DNA from: Rubrivivax sp.
GTDB lineage: Bacteria; Pseudomonadota; Gammaproteobacteria; Burkholderiales; Burkholderiaceae_C
DNA: 54,415 nt
Assembly (NCBI GenBank): GCA_004210455.1
Contig: SEFA01000042.1
Span: forward strand, 1-54,415
Direction: 5' to 3'
The notes beneath the pieces were generated by a model, which saw only the letters and a program-made list of their open reading frames with translations, was not told the DNA's origin and did no database searches. The position numbers were made by a program, and so were the translations under genes. Positions 35,545-43,011 of this stretch are shown in pieces (the stretch's first letter is position 1; each line of letters opens with the position of its first letter).

Positions 35545-36847
35545 CGCGGTCGAGCGCGACGCGCAGCCGCGCGAAGTCCACCGATCCCAGCGCCAGCCGG
35601 ATCGCGTGCGGCACCTGCTTCGTCACTGCGAAGGGCTCGGCCGTCGAGACCGACACGCGCTCGCGCTGCAGCGCCATCGCGACCTGGTCGGCGCGGACCT
35701 CCTCGCCCAGCGGCAACCACACGAAGTAGGACGAGGGATGCCCGACGCGCTTCATCGCGCCCAGCCGCTCGGCCACGAGCCGCTGCCGACGCTTCGCATC
35801 CTCGCGCTTCTGCGTTTCGAGCCGCGACACCGTGCCGTCCTCCAGCCAGCCGGCGGTGATGGCCGTCATCACGCCCGGCGTGTTCCAGGTCGTCGCCCGG
35901 ATGGCCCGCTCCAGCGCATGGACCCGGTCCGCCGGCGCCACCGCGAAACCCACCCGCAGTCCCGCCGCGACGCTCTTGGAAAAGCCGGAGACGTAGACGG
36001 TGCGCTCCGGTGCCAGCAGGGCCAGCGGCGGCGGCGGGTCCTCGGCGAGGTAGGCGTAGGCGCCGTCCTCGACGATCAGCAGGTCGTGCCGTCGCGCCAG
36101 CGCCACCAGCTCCCGACGCCGCGTCGCGGCCATCACCCAGCCCAGCGGGTTGTTGAGCGTCGGCATCGTGTAGATCGCCTTCACGCGACGGCGCCGACAC
36201 AGCGCCTCCAACGCATCGAGGTCGGGTCCCGCGCCGGCGGACGGCACGGGCGCGAGCTCCAGCCGCTGCATGTCCGCGATCAACCGGAATCCGGGATAGG
36301 TCAGCGCGTCGACCGCGACGACGTCGCCCGGCTCCAGCAGCGCCATCAGCGTCACCGCCAGCCCGTGCTGCGCGCCGTCGACGATCAGCACCCGCTCGCC
36401 CTCGACCGCCAGTCCGCGTCGCGCCAGATGACGGGCGATCGCCGCGCGGTCGGCCGGCCGGCCGCCGTGCGGCTGGTAGCGCAGCAGCGCCTCCAGGTCG
36501 CCCGCGCCGGCCAGCTGGCGCAGCGCGCCGCGCAGCAGTTCGGCCTGACCGGGCAGCGAGGGGTAGTTGAAGCTGAGGTCGACCATGTCCGCCGCCACCG
36601 CGTCCAGGTCGACGCCCTGGCCCGTCGCGAGCGCCGTCTCCTTGACGAAGGTGCCGCGCCCGGTCTCGCCGCTGATCAGGCCCATCGCCTGCAGCTCCGC
36701 GTAGACGCGGGTCGCCGTCACCAGCGCGAAGCCCTCTCGTGCCGCGAGGTCCCGGTGCGTCGGCAGCCGCGCGCCCGCCGGCAGCACGCCGGTCCGGATC
36801 TCCGCCGCCAGGCGATCCACCACCGCCTTGTACCTGGGTTGCGCCAT
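35513..36847 (-). CDS. MocR-type regulator (GntR HTH + aminotransferase domain)
   Basis: 444-residue PLP-dependent transcription regulator. The N-terminal GntR winged helix (residues about 5-70; LPAGARLPTHRDLAAREGFA, TATRVYAELQAMGLISGETGRGTFV) is fused to a class I aminotransferase-like domain with the PLP region VDGAQHGLAVTLMALLEPGD, TLNNPLGWVM and the lysine site VSGFSKSVAAGLRVGF. I chose ATG 36847, which follows GGGGAAGG; a longer frame starts at 36889. It is divergent from an EamA exporter, the usual layout when a MocR protein controls a transporter; an inverted repeat ACAAT-N6-ATTGT lies between them. Effector unknown, probably an amino acid or vitamin B6 compound. Confidence 0.92.
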   Translation of the reverse strand: MAQPRYKAVVDRLAAEIRTGVLPAGARLPTHRDLAAREGFALVTATRVYAELQAMGLISGETGRGTFVKETALATGQGVDLDAVAADMVDLSFNYPSLPGQAELLRGALRQLAGAGDLEALLRYQPHGGRPADRAAIARHLARRGLAVEGERVLIVDGAQHGLAVTLMALLEPGDVVAVDALTYPGFRLIADMQRLELAPVPSAGAGPDLDALEALCRRRRVKAIYTMPTLNNPLGWVMAATRRRELVALARRHDLLIVEDGAYAYLAEDPPPPLALLAPERTVYVSGFSKSVAAGLRVGFAVAPADRVHALERAIRATTWNTPGVMTAITAGWLEDGTVSRLETQKREDAKRRQRLVAERLGAMKRVGHPSSYFVWLPLGEEVRADQVAMALQRERVSVSTAEPFAVTKQVPHAIRLALGSVDFARLRVALDRVREAIEERSF

Positions 36848-36890
36848 GCCTTCCCCTCCGCTCCAGGCGTCGTTCCCGCCTGTATCCATG

Positions 36891-36906
36891 ACAATTCTTT
36901 GATTGT
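36891..36906. promoter_or_regulatory. Candidate operator ACAAT-N6-ATTGT
   Basis: Perfect 5-bp inverted repeat with a 6-base spacer in an AT-rich island between the MocR gene and the EamA gene. Its position fits a MocR operator overlapping both promoters. Short arms make chance possible. Confidence 0.4.
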
Positions 36907-36961
36907 ATTGATAGCCTCACCTACGCTGCGTCCTTTCTCCCCCCACCGAGGCACCGAGGAC

Positions 36962-37831
36962 ATGGACACCGCATCGCGAGGCTGGCTGAACGGATTCATC
37001 GGCATGCTGATCTTCAGCGGCTCGCTGCCGGCGACGCGCGTCGCCGTGGCGGATTTCGATCCGGTCTTCCTCACGGCCGCGCGCGCCACCATCGCCGGCG
37101 GGCTCGCGTTGCTGGCGCTGTGGCTGCTGCGGGCGACGCGGCCCGCGCGCGCGCAGGCCGTGCCGCTGGCCGTCGTCGCGATCGGCGTCGTCATCGGTTT
37201 CCCGCTGCTGACGGCCCTGGCGCTTCAGCACGTGACCTCGGCGCATTCGGTGGTCTTCATCGCGTTGCTGCCGCTCTCGACCGCCGCCTTCGGCGTGCTG
37301 CGCGGCGGCGAGCGGCCGCGGCCCGTGTTCTGGATCTTCTCCGTCCTCGGCAGCCTGCTGGTCATCGGCTTCGCGGCGGCGCAGGGGCTGACCGCCTCGC
37401 CGGCCGGCGACCTGCTGATGCTCGCGGCCATCCTCGTCTGCGGGCTCGGCTACGCGGACGGCGCGAAACTCTCGCGCACGCTCGGCGGCTGGCAGGTGAT
37501 CTGCTGGGCGCTCGTGCTGTCGCTGCCGGCGATGCTCGCGCTCGCGCTGTGGCGCCTGCCGGTCAGCGTCGCCGGTGTGGGCGCGCCGGCGTGGGTGGGC
37601 CTGGCTTACGTGTCGCTGTTCAGCATGCTGATCGGCTTCGTGTTCTGGTACCGCGGCCTCGCGCAGGGCGGCATCGCGGCCGTCGGGCAGCTGCAGCTTC
37701 TGCAGCCGCTGTTCGGCCTGGCGCTCGCCGCCGGCCTGTTGCGAGAACCGGTGAGCCCGGCCATGCTCGCGGTCACCGTCGCCGTCATCGGGTGCGTCGC
37801 GGGGGCGCGGCACTTCTCTCGCGCGCGCTGA
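36962..37831 (+). CDS. EamA/DMT family transporter
   Basis: 289-residue inner-membrane exporter with ten hydrophobic segments in two EamA repeats. Features seen: SGSLPATRVAVADFDPVFLTAARATIAGG in the first repeat (helices 1-2), ALQHVTSAHSVVFIALLPL, and in the second repeat YVSLFSMLIGFVFWYRGL and GQLQLLQPLFGLALAAGLLREP. Such carriers export amino acids or metabolites. Divergent from a MocR-type regulator, which likely controls it. The ATG at 36962 follows GGCACCGAGGAC; the long upstream frame is antisense to the regulator and not real. Confidence 0.92.
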   Translation: MDTASRGWLNGFIGMLIFSGSLPATRVAVADFDPVFLTAARATIAGGLALLALWLLRATRPARAQAVPLAVVAIGVVIGFPLLTALALQHVTSAHSVVFIALLPLSTAAFGVLRGGERPRPVFWIFSVLGSLLVIGFAAAQGLTASPAGDLLMLAAILVCGLGYADGAKLSRTLGGWQVICWALVLSLPAMLALALWRLPVSVAGVGAPAWVGLAYVSLFSMLIGFVFWYRGLAQGGIAAVGQLQLLQPLFGLALAAGLLREPVSPAMLAVTVAVIGCVAGARHFSRAR

Positions 37832-38010
37832 ATCGAGACCGCCGAGTCACGACCGCAAACCGGGGACGCGCGCCGACGCCGACGGGAACCGCCCTTGCCC
37901 GCCACCGCAGCCGTTGGATCGGGCAAGTTTCCCGTCGCATCAGGCAAGCCGTGACCCCTGGCGCCTTCCTAGACTGCTCGGGGTCGTGACGCAGCAATCA
38001 GGAGGTCGAC

Positions 38011-38895
38011 ATGGGTGCTCGCTTCGCTTGGGATTCATCGTGGTCAACGCCGCTGTCGCCGCCACTCTGGTCGCCGCTGTGGTCGCCGCTGTCATCGTCC
38101 TGCGCGATGGCCTGCGCGGCGGTGCTGGGCCTGGCGCTCGCGACGCCGCTGGTCCACGCGGCCGACGGCCCTGGATCCTTCACGCCGACGCCGATCTCGG
38201 CCACGCCGAACCGGCAGGACGGGCTCGCCGCCTTCGCGCAGCTGGAGCGCGTGCTGAAGCATCCGCGATGTCTGAACTGTCATGTGCCGGATTCGCCGCT
38301 GCAGGGGGATTTCAGCCGCCTGCATTACCCGCCGGTGCAGCGCGGCGCGGACGGCAAGGGTGTCGCGCCGCTGCAGTGCACGACCTGCCATTCGACGCAG
38401 AACAGCCCGCTGCCGCACGCGCCGCCGGGCCTCGAGACCGATGGCAAGCCGGGCTGGCACATGCCGCCCGCCAACATGAAGATGAACTGGGTCGGCCTGC
38501 AGGGCGCGGCCCTGTGCAAGGTCTTCCGCGAGCCCAGGACCAACGGCAACCGCTCGCTGGCGATGCTGGAGCAGCACATGGTGACAGACCACCTGGTCGC
38601 CTGGGGCTGGCAGCCCGGCCCCGGCCGCAGCCTGCCGCCGCTGGACAAGGCGAGCTTCGACGAACAGGTCCGGGCCTGGATCCGCAACGGCGCGCCCTGC
38701 GACGCCACCGAGCCGCTGCGCAAGTCCGTCGGCACCACGAAGGCCGACGCGACGCAAGGCGTGGTCGAGCATCTGCGCGCGCTTGCCACCGATGCCACCG
38801 ATGCCACTGATGCCACCGGTGTCGCCAACGCCACCGGCGCCACCAATGCCGCCCGTGCCACCCACGCCCAGCAAGCTTCGAGGAGCCAGCCATGA
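38011..38895 (+). CDS. Exported di-heme cytochrome c of the hydroxylase cluster
   Basis: 294-residue protein with two c-type heme sites, CLNCH (about residue 88) and CTTCH (about 124). It is probably the periplasmic electron acceptor of the adjacent molybdenum hydroxylase, the role played by cytochrome subunits in IorAB-like alcohol/aldehyde dehydrogenases. The N-terminus is unusual: S-P-P-L-W-S-P-L-W-S-P-L precedes the hydrophobic signal segment MACAAVLGLALATPLVHA. AGGAGGT lies 4 bases before the ATG at 38011; an internal ATG at 38107 would give a cleaner signal peptide but lacks a ribosome binding site. The C-terminus is a Thr-Asp-Ala / Thr-Asn-Ala repeat from 9-bp DNA repeats. Stop overlaps the next ATG (ATGA). 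Confidence 0.85.
   Translation: MGARFAWDSSWSTPLSPPLWSPLWSPLSSSCAMACAAVLGLALATPLVHAADGPGSFTPTPISATPNRQDGLAAFAQLERVLKHPRCLNCHVPDSPLQGDFSRLHYPPVQRGADGKGVAPLQCTTCHSTQNSPLPHAPPGLETDGKPGWHMPPANMKMNWVGLQGAALCKVFREPRTNGNRSLAMLEQHMVTDHLVAWGWQPGPGRSLPPLDKASFDEQVRAWIRNGAPCDATEPLRKSVGTTKADATQGVVEHLRALATDATDATDATGVANATGATNAARATHAQQASRSQP
38790..38866 (+). repeat. 9-bp tandem repeats at the cytochrome C-terminus
   Basis: Degenerate copies of GCCACCGAT in frame, encoding Ala-Thr-Asp/Asn tripeptides. It lies between the last folded part of the cytochrome and its stop codon. Confidence 0.8.
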
Positions 38896-39350
38896 TTTCG
38901 TTCCGTCTCAACGGACAAGCGCAACAAGTCGACGTCCCGGGTGACACGCCGGTGCTGTGGGTCCTGCGGGACACGCTGGGCATGACGGGCACGAAGTTCG
39001 GTTGCGGCATCGCCGTCTGCGGCGCGTGCACGGTGCACATCGACGGCGAGCAGCGCCGCGCCTGCGTCACGCCGATCGAGTCGGTGGCCGGCCAGCAGAT
39101 CACCACGATCGAGGCCATCGGCGGCGACCGCATCGGCCTGGCCGTGCAGGACGCGTGGGTCAAGCACGACGTCGTGCAATGCGGCTACTGCCAGAGCGGC
39201 CAGATCATGGCGGCCGTCGCGCTGCTCAAGACCAATCCCAAGCCCAGCGACGCCGACATCGACGCCGCCATGAGCGCCAACCTCTGCCGCTGCGGCACCT
39301 ACGTGCGGATCCATGCCGCCGTCAAGGACGCGGCGCTCGCGCTGGCCTGA
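38892..39350 (+). CDS. [2Fe-2S] subunit of an IorA-type molybdenum hydroxylase
   Basis: 152-residue small subunit with two [2Fe-2S] clusters. The N-terminal plant-ferredoxin cluster is C-x4-C-x2-C (CGIAVCGAC) plus a later Cys (RRACVTP); the C-terminal helical cluster is CGYCQSGQ...CRCGTY. Length matches IorA of isoquinoline 1-oxidoreductase and similar aldehyde oxidoreductases. It passes electrons from the molybdenum site in the large subunit to the cytochrome encoded just upstream. Translationally coupled on both sides: it overlaps the cytochrome stop by 4 bases and is 11 bases before the large-subunit gene. Confidence 0.93.
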   Translation: MISFRLNGQAQQVDVPGDTPVLWVLRDTLGMTGTKFGCGIAVCGACTVHIDGEQRRACVTPIESVAGQQITTIEAIGGDRIGLAVQDAWVKHDVVQCGYCQSGQIMAAVALLKTNPKPSDADIDAAMSANLCRCGTYVRIHAAVKDAALALA

Positions 39351-39361
39351 AGGAGCATCCC

Positions 39362-41707
39362 ATGCGACCCATGTTCCAGTACCTGAGCGGTGAGTTGCCC
39401 GAGGGCATCGACGATCCCATCGGTTCCGCCGGCGCCGCGACAAGCGGGACCAGCGAGGTGAGCGAGGTGAGCGAGATGCGCGGTCTTGGCCGCCGCGTCT
39501 TCCTGAAGATGAGCCTCGCGTCCGGCTTCGCGTTGTACGCGACCGGCGTCGGCGCGCAGGAGGCCGCGGGGAGCGGCGCTTCCGCCGCGAGCGCGCCCGG
39601 TGCCTCCGGCGCGCCGGAAGGCCTCAAGCCCTTCCAGCAGCCGTCGGCGTTCGTCGCGATCGACGGCGACGGCGTCGTCACGGTGACGATCGGCAAGATC
39701 GATTTCGGCCAGGGCGTGCAGACGGCGCTGCCGATGCTGGTGGCCGAGGAGCTGGACGCGGACTGGAGCAAGGTCCGCTGCGAGCTCGCGCCGGCGGGCG
39801 AGGCCTACAAGGATCCGTTCTTCCACATCCAGATGGTGGGCGGCTCCACCAGCATGAAGGCCTCGTGGCAGCAGTACCGCGAGATCGGCGCCCGCCTGCG
39901 CGCGATGCTGGTCGCCGCGGCGGCGAAGCAACTGAACGTGCCCGCCGCCCGGTTGCGGACGGAGTCCGGCAGCGTCATCGCGCCGGACGGTCGCCGGCTC
40001 GGTTACGGCATGCTGGCGAAGGCGGCATTCGCCGAGCCGGTGCCCGCGACGGTGCAGCTCAAGGACCCGTCGCAGTTCAAGCTGATCGGCAAGCCGATGA
40101 ACCGGCTCGACGCGCGGGCGAAGTCGACGGGCCGCCAGGACTTCGGCATCGACGTCAAGCTGCCGGACCTGCGCACGGTGGTGATGGTCCACCCGCCGGT
40201 CTTCGGCGGGAAGGTGGCGACCTTCGACGCGACGGCCGCGCTCGCGGTGCCCGGCGTCGAGGAGATCCTCCAGGTGCCGCTGAGCAGCGGGGCGACAGGT
40301 CTCGCGATCATCGCCAACGGCTTCTGGCCCGCGCGCAAGGCGCGCGAGCTGGTGAAGGTCGACTGGAACCTGAGCGGCCTGGAACGCGTCGACAGCGCGT
40401 TGCAGCTGGAGCAGTTCCGGGCGCTGGCGAAGCAGCCGGGCGCGTCGGTGCAGAAAGCGGACACGTCGGCGTTGGATTCGGCGAACGCGACGAATGCGAC
40501 GAAGGGCGGGAAAGCTGCCCCGGGCCGCATCACGGCGGAGTACACCTTCCCGTACCTGGCGCACACGCCGATGGAGCCGCTGAACTGCACGATCGACTTC
40601 CGGGGCGACCGCTGCACGGTGTGGGTGGGCTCGCAGTTCCAGACGGTGGACCAGGCGCAGGTGGCGGGTGTGCTCGGCCTGAAGCCGGAGCAGGTCACGT
40701 TGAACACGATGACCGCCGGCGGCGGATTCGGGCGTCGCGCGACGCCGACCTCGGACTATCTCGTCGAGGCCGCGCAGGTGGCGAAGGCGCGGTACGCCGC
40801 GGGCAAGCGCGGTCCGATCAAGATGATCTGGACGCGCGAGGACGACGTGCGCGGCGGCTTCTACCGTCCGACGCACCTGCACCGTGTCGAGATTGCGCAT
40901 GACGGCAAGGGCCAGGTCCTCGCGTGGAAGCATGTGATCGTCGGGCAGTCGATCACGATGGGCACGCCCTTCGCGGACTTCATGGTGAAGAACGGCGCGG
41001 ACGCGACCATGACCGAGGGCGTGGCCGAGAGCGCCTATCCCTTCCCGATCGCGCTGGACGTGCATCACCCGAAGGTCAACGTGCCGGTGCTGTGGTGGCG
41101 TTCGGTGGGGCACACCCACACGGCCTTCGTGATGGAGACGCTGGTCGACGAGCTCGCGCGCGCGGGGAAGATCGATCCGGTGGCGTACCGGCGGCAGCTG
41201 TTGGCCAAGCATGCGCGGCACATCGCAGCGCTGGACCTGGCGGTCGAGAAGTCCGGATACGGCAAGACGAAGCTCGCCAAGGGCCACGCCTGGGGCGTGG
41301 CGGTGCACGAGTCCTTCAATACGGTGGTCGCCTACGTGGTCGAGGTGTCGATCAAGGACGGCCGGCCGGTGCTGCACAAGGTGACGGCGGGGGTGCACTG
41401 CAACCTCGCGGTGAACCCGCGCACGATCGAGGCGCAGGTGCAGGGCGCGCTGGTGATGGGCGTCGGCATGACGCTGCCGGGGGCGCAGATCACCTTGAAG
41501 AACGGCGAGGTCGAGCAGGGCAACTGGAACGACTACCGCGTGCCCATCCATGTGGATGCGCCCAAGGTGGACCTGCACGTCGTGCCGTCGGCCGATCCGC
41601 CGACCGGCATGGGCGAATGCGGCGTGCCTCCGATCGCGCCGGCGATGGCGAATGCGATGGCGGTGTTGACGGGGAAGCGGATCAGGAGTCTGCCGTTCCC
41701 GGTGTGA
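39362..41707 (+). CDS. Molybdopterin-binding subunit of an IorB-type hydroxylase
   Basis: 781-residue xanthine-dehydrogenase-family large subunit. It has a Tat-like N-terminal signal (GRRVFLKMSLASGFALYATG, about residues 43-62), typical of single-chain IorB-type enzymes that act in the periplasm. Molybdopterin-domain motifs include GKIDFGQGVQTALPML, MTAGGGFGRRATPTSDYL, VLWWRSVGHTHTAF and the C-terminal GMGECGVPPIAPAMANAM with the active-site glutamate. The three genes form a cytochrome / iron-sulfur / molybdenum unit. Substrate cannot be told from sequence; N-heterocycles or aldehydes are the known range of the family. The N-terminus carries a Ser-Glu-Val repeat encoded by 9-bp repeats. Confidence 0.93.
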   Translation: MRPMFQYLSGELPEGIDDPIGSAGAATSGTSEVSEVSEMRGLGRRVFLKMSLASGFALYATGVGAQEAAGSGASAASAPGASGAPEGLKPFQQPSAFVAIDGDGVVTVTIGKIDFGQGVQTALPMLVAEELDADWSKVRCELAPAGEAYKDPFFHIQMVGGSTSMKASWQQYREIGARLRAMLVAAAAKQLNVPAARLRTESGSVIAPDGRRLGYGMLAKAAFAEPVPATVQLKDPSQFKLIGKPMNRLDARAKSTGRQDFGIDVKLPDLRTVVMVHPPVFGGKVATFDATAALAVPGVEEILQVPLSSGATGLAIIANGFWPARKARELVKVDWNLSGLERVDSALQLEQFRALAKQPGASVQKADTSALDSANATNATKGGKAAPGRITAEYTFPYLAHTPMEPLNCTIDFRGDRCTVWVGSQFQTVDQAQVAGVLGLKPEQVTLNTMTAGGGFGRRATPTSDYLVEAAQVAKARYAAGKRGPIKMIWTREDDVRGGFYRPTHLHRVEIAHDGKGQVLAWKHVIVGQSITMGTPFADFMVKNGADATMTEGVAESAYPFPIALDVHHPKVNVPVLWWRSVGHTHTAFVMETLVDELARAGKIDPVAYRRQLLAKHARHIAALDLAVEKSGYGKTKLAKGHAWGVAVHESFNTVVAYVVEVSIKDGRPVLHKVTAGVHCNLAVNPRTIEAQVQGALVMGVGMTLPGAQITLKNGEVEQGNWNDYRVPIHVDAPKVDLHVVPSADPPTGMGECGVPPIAPAMANAMAVLTGKRIRSLPFPV

Positions 41708-41728
41708 TCAGGCCGGGATGCTCCTGCC

Positions 41729-41958
41729 TCACCAGGCGTAGGGTGCGCTGCTCAAGCTGTCCATCCACGCGATGAGCTTGTAGTCGCGGTGGACGAGTTC
41801 TTGCCTCTTCAGCAGATTCGGCCTTGAGATGGCGGCCGGCGTTCTTTCCGTCTGCCTCTCGCCTTGATCGCGCTCAGGATGAGTCGCTCGCCATCGCTCT
41901 TGCTCGCAGCGGCTACTGCCAGCGATCCGATGCCGCGTTCAAAGTCAGAGATGTCCAT
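41729..41958 (-). pseudogene. Small gene broken by a frameshift
   Basis: On the minus strand one frame starts MDISDFERGIGSLAVAAASK and runs to TGA near 41809. A second frame then carries a clearly protein-like end, KRQELVHRDYKLIAWMDS ... PYAW, with stop at 41729. The composite would be about 77 residues. No ribosome binding site is seen before the ATG at 41958. The simplest reading is one small gene with a single frameshift between about 41809 and 41860; a sequencing error is the alternative. Confidence 0.45.
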
Positions 41959-42008
41959 GAAAGGAATAACGGAATGAAATACCGTGGCTCTGCTGGAAAA
42001 GCGCTTGA

Positions 42009-42269
42009 TCAGATATCGGTGAACTTCCGTGACAAGTAGAACGGGTCATTCAGCTTCATCAGTCGAGCAAGTACTTCGGACGACGAATCGCTTGGCCGCT
42101 TCCCAGGATATCGCTCTTGGCGTTCGCGGTGCCACGCTTCCAGCGTCTCGCAGAACTCTTTCGATTCAGACAGCATCCTTCCCACTTCGAGCGCCATGGC
42201 TTCGAGCTGTTTGAAATTGGGAAGATCGCGCGCCTTGTTGATGTTGGTGATGTTGGTGATGTCGGGCAT
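42009..42269 (-). CDS. Hypothetical small protein
   Basis: 86-residue protein starting MPDITNITNINKARD; AGGAG lies about 9 bases before the ATG. It is acidic/basic mixed and probably helical (FKQLEAMALEVGRMLSESK). The N-terminus shows an Asn-Ile-Thr repeat from 9-bp DNA repeats. It lies 39 bases from the frameshifted small gene on the same strand, so both could have been one transcript. No family recognised. Confidence 0.6.
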   Translation of the reverse strand: MPDITNITNINKARDLPNFKQLEAMALEVGRMLSESKEFCETLEAWHRERQERYPGKRPSDSSSEVLARLMKLNDPFYLSRKFTDI

Positions 42270-42375
42270 TCGCTCACTCCTTGTTGGAGAAACCGGAATC
42301 GATGCATCAAATGCTAGTTCCGGCGAACGCGCCCGGCGATGACCTATCTCAGTAGGAAACTCCTCCTTTACCGAA

Positions 42376-43011
42376 TCACGGGGCCAGGCCTTGCCTCGCC
42401 ACATCCTTCACCCACGGCTGCGCTTCCCAGTGCGCCTTGGCGAAGGCCTCGATCTGCTCGCGGTAGGTCATCGACAACCCGATCGCGTCCAGCCCCTCCA
42501 GCAGCATCCGCTGATGTCGCGGCAGCATGTCGAAATGCGCCTGGACACCGCCCGCGCTGCGCAGCGTCAGCGTCTCGACGTCGATGGTGACGGCGTTGCC
42601 AGGCACGCAATCCGCCTCGGCCATCAGCCGGAGCACGTCCGCCTCCGGCAGCGCCACCAGCAGCAATCCATTGCCCATCGCATTCGAATAGAAGATCTCG
42701 CCGAAGCCCGGGGCGATGACGGCGCGGATGCCCGCCTGCTGCAGACCCCAGACCGCGTGCTCGCGGCTCGATCCGCAGCCGAAGTTGTTGCCGCCGAGCA
42801 GCACGGACACGCCGGCGTACTCGGGCCTGTTGAGGACGAAGTCCTGGCGCTCGCGGCCGTCGGCGTCGAAACGCAGGTCGTAGAGCAGCCCATCGCGCAG
42901 GCCGCTCTTGTCGATGCCGCGCAGGAACTGCTTGGGCATGATCTGGTCGGTGTCGAGATTCTCGAGACGCAGCGCCGCGGTGCGGCCTTCGACTTGGCGG
43001 ACGGGGTTCAT
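42376..43011 (-). CDS. leuD: 3-isopropylmalate dehydratase small subunit
   Basis: 211-residue LeuD, partner of LeuC in isomerising 2- to 3-isopropylmalate. It shows LDTDQIMPKQFLRGIDKSG, the GGNNFGCGSSREHAVWGL substrate loop and YSNAMGNGLLLVALP. Start ATG 43011 overlaps the leuC stop (ATGA). Length is normal. Together with leuC it is the last part of a dehalogenase-leuC-leuD operon; leuB is not next door, unlike the usual betaproteobacterial leuCDB arrangement, so this pair may be a second copy with a catabolic role. Confidence 0.93.
   Translation of the reverse strand: MNPVRQVEGRTAALRLENLDTDQIMPKQFLRGIDKSGLRDGLLYDLRFDADGRERQDFVLNRPEYAGVSVLLGGNNFGCGSSREHAVWGLQQAGIRAVIAPGFGEIFYSNAMGNGLLLVALPEADVLRLMAEADCVPGNAVTIDVETLTLRSAGGVQAHFDMLPRHQRMLLEGLDAIGLSMTYREQIEAFAKAHWEAQPWVKDVARQGLAP

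Noticed and set aside
39299-41578. 759-codon open frame antisense to the molybdenum hydroxylase subunit
   Set aside because: It is a GC-bias shadow: its protein is Arg/His/Leu-rich without domains, while the plus strand encodes a clear family member.
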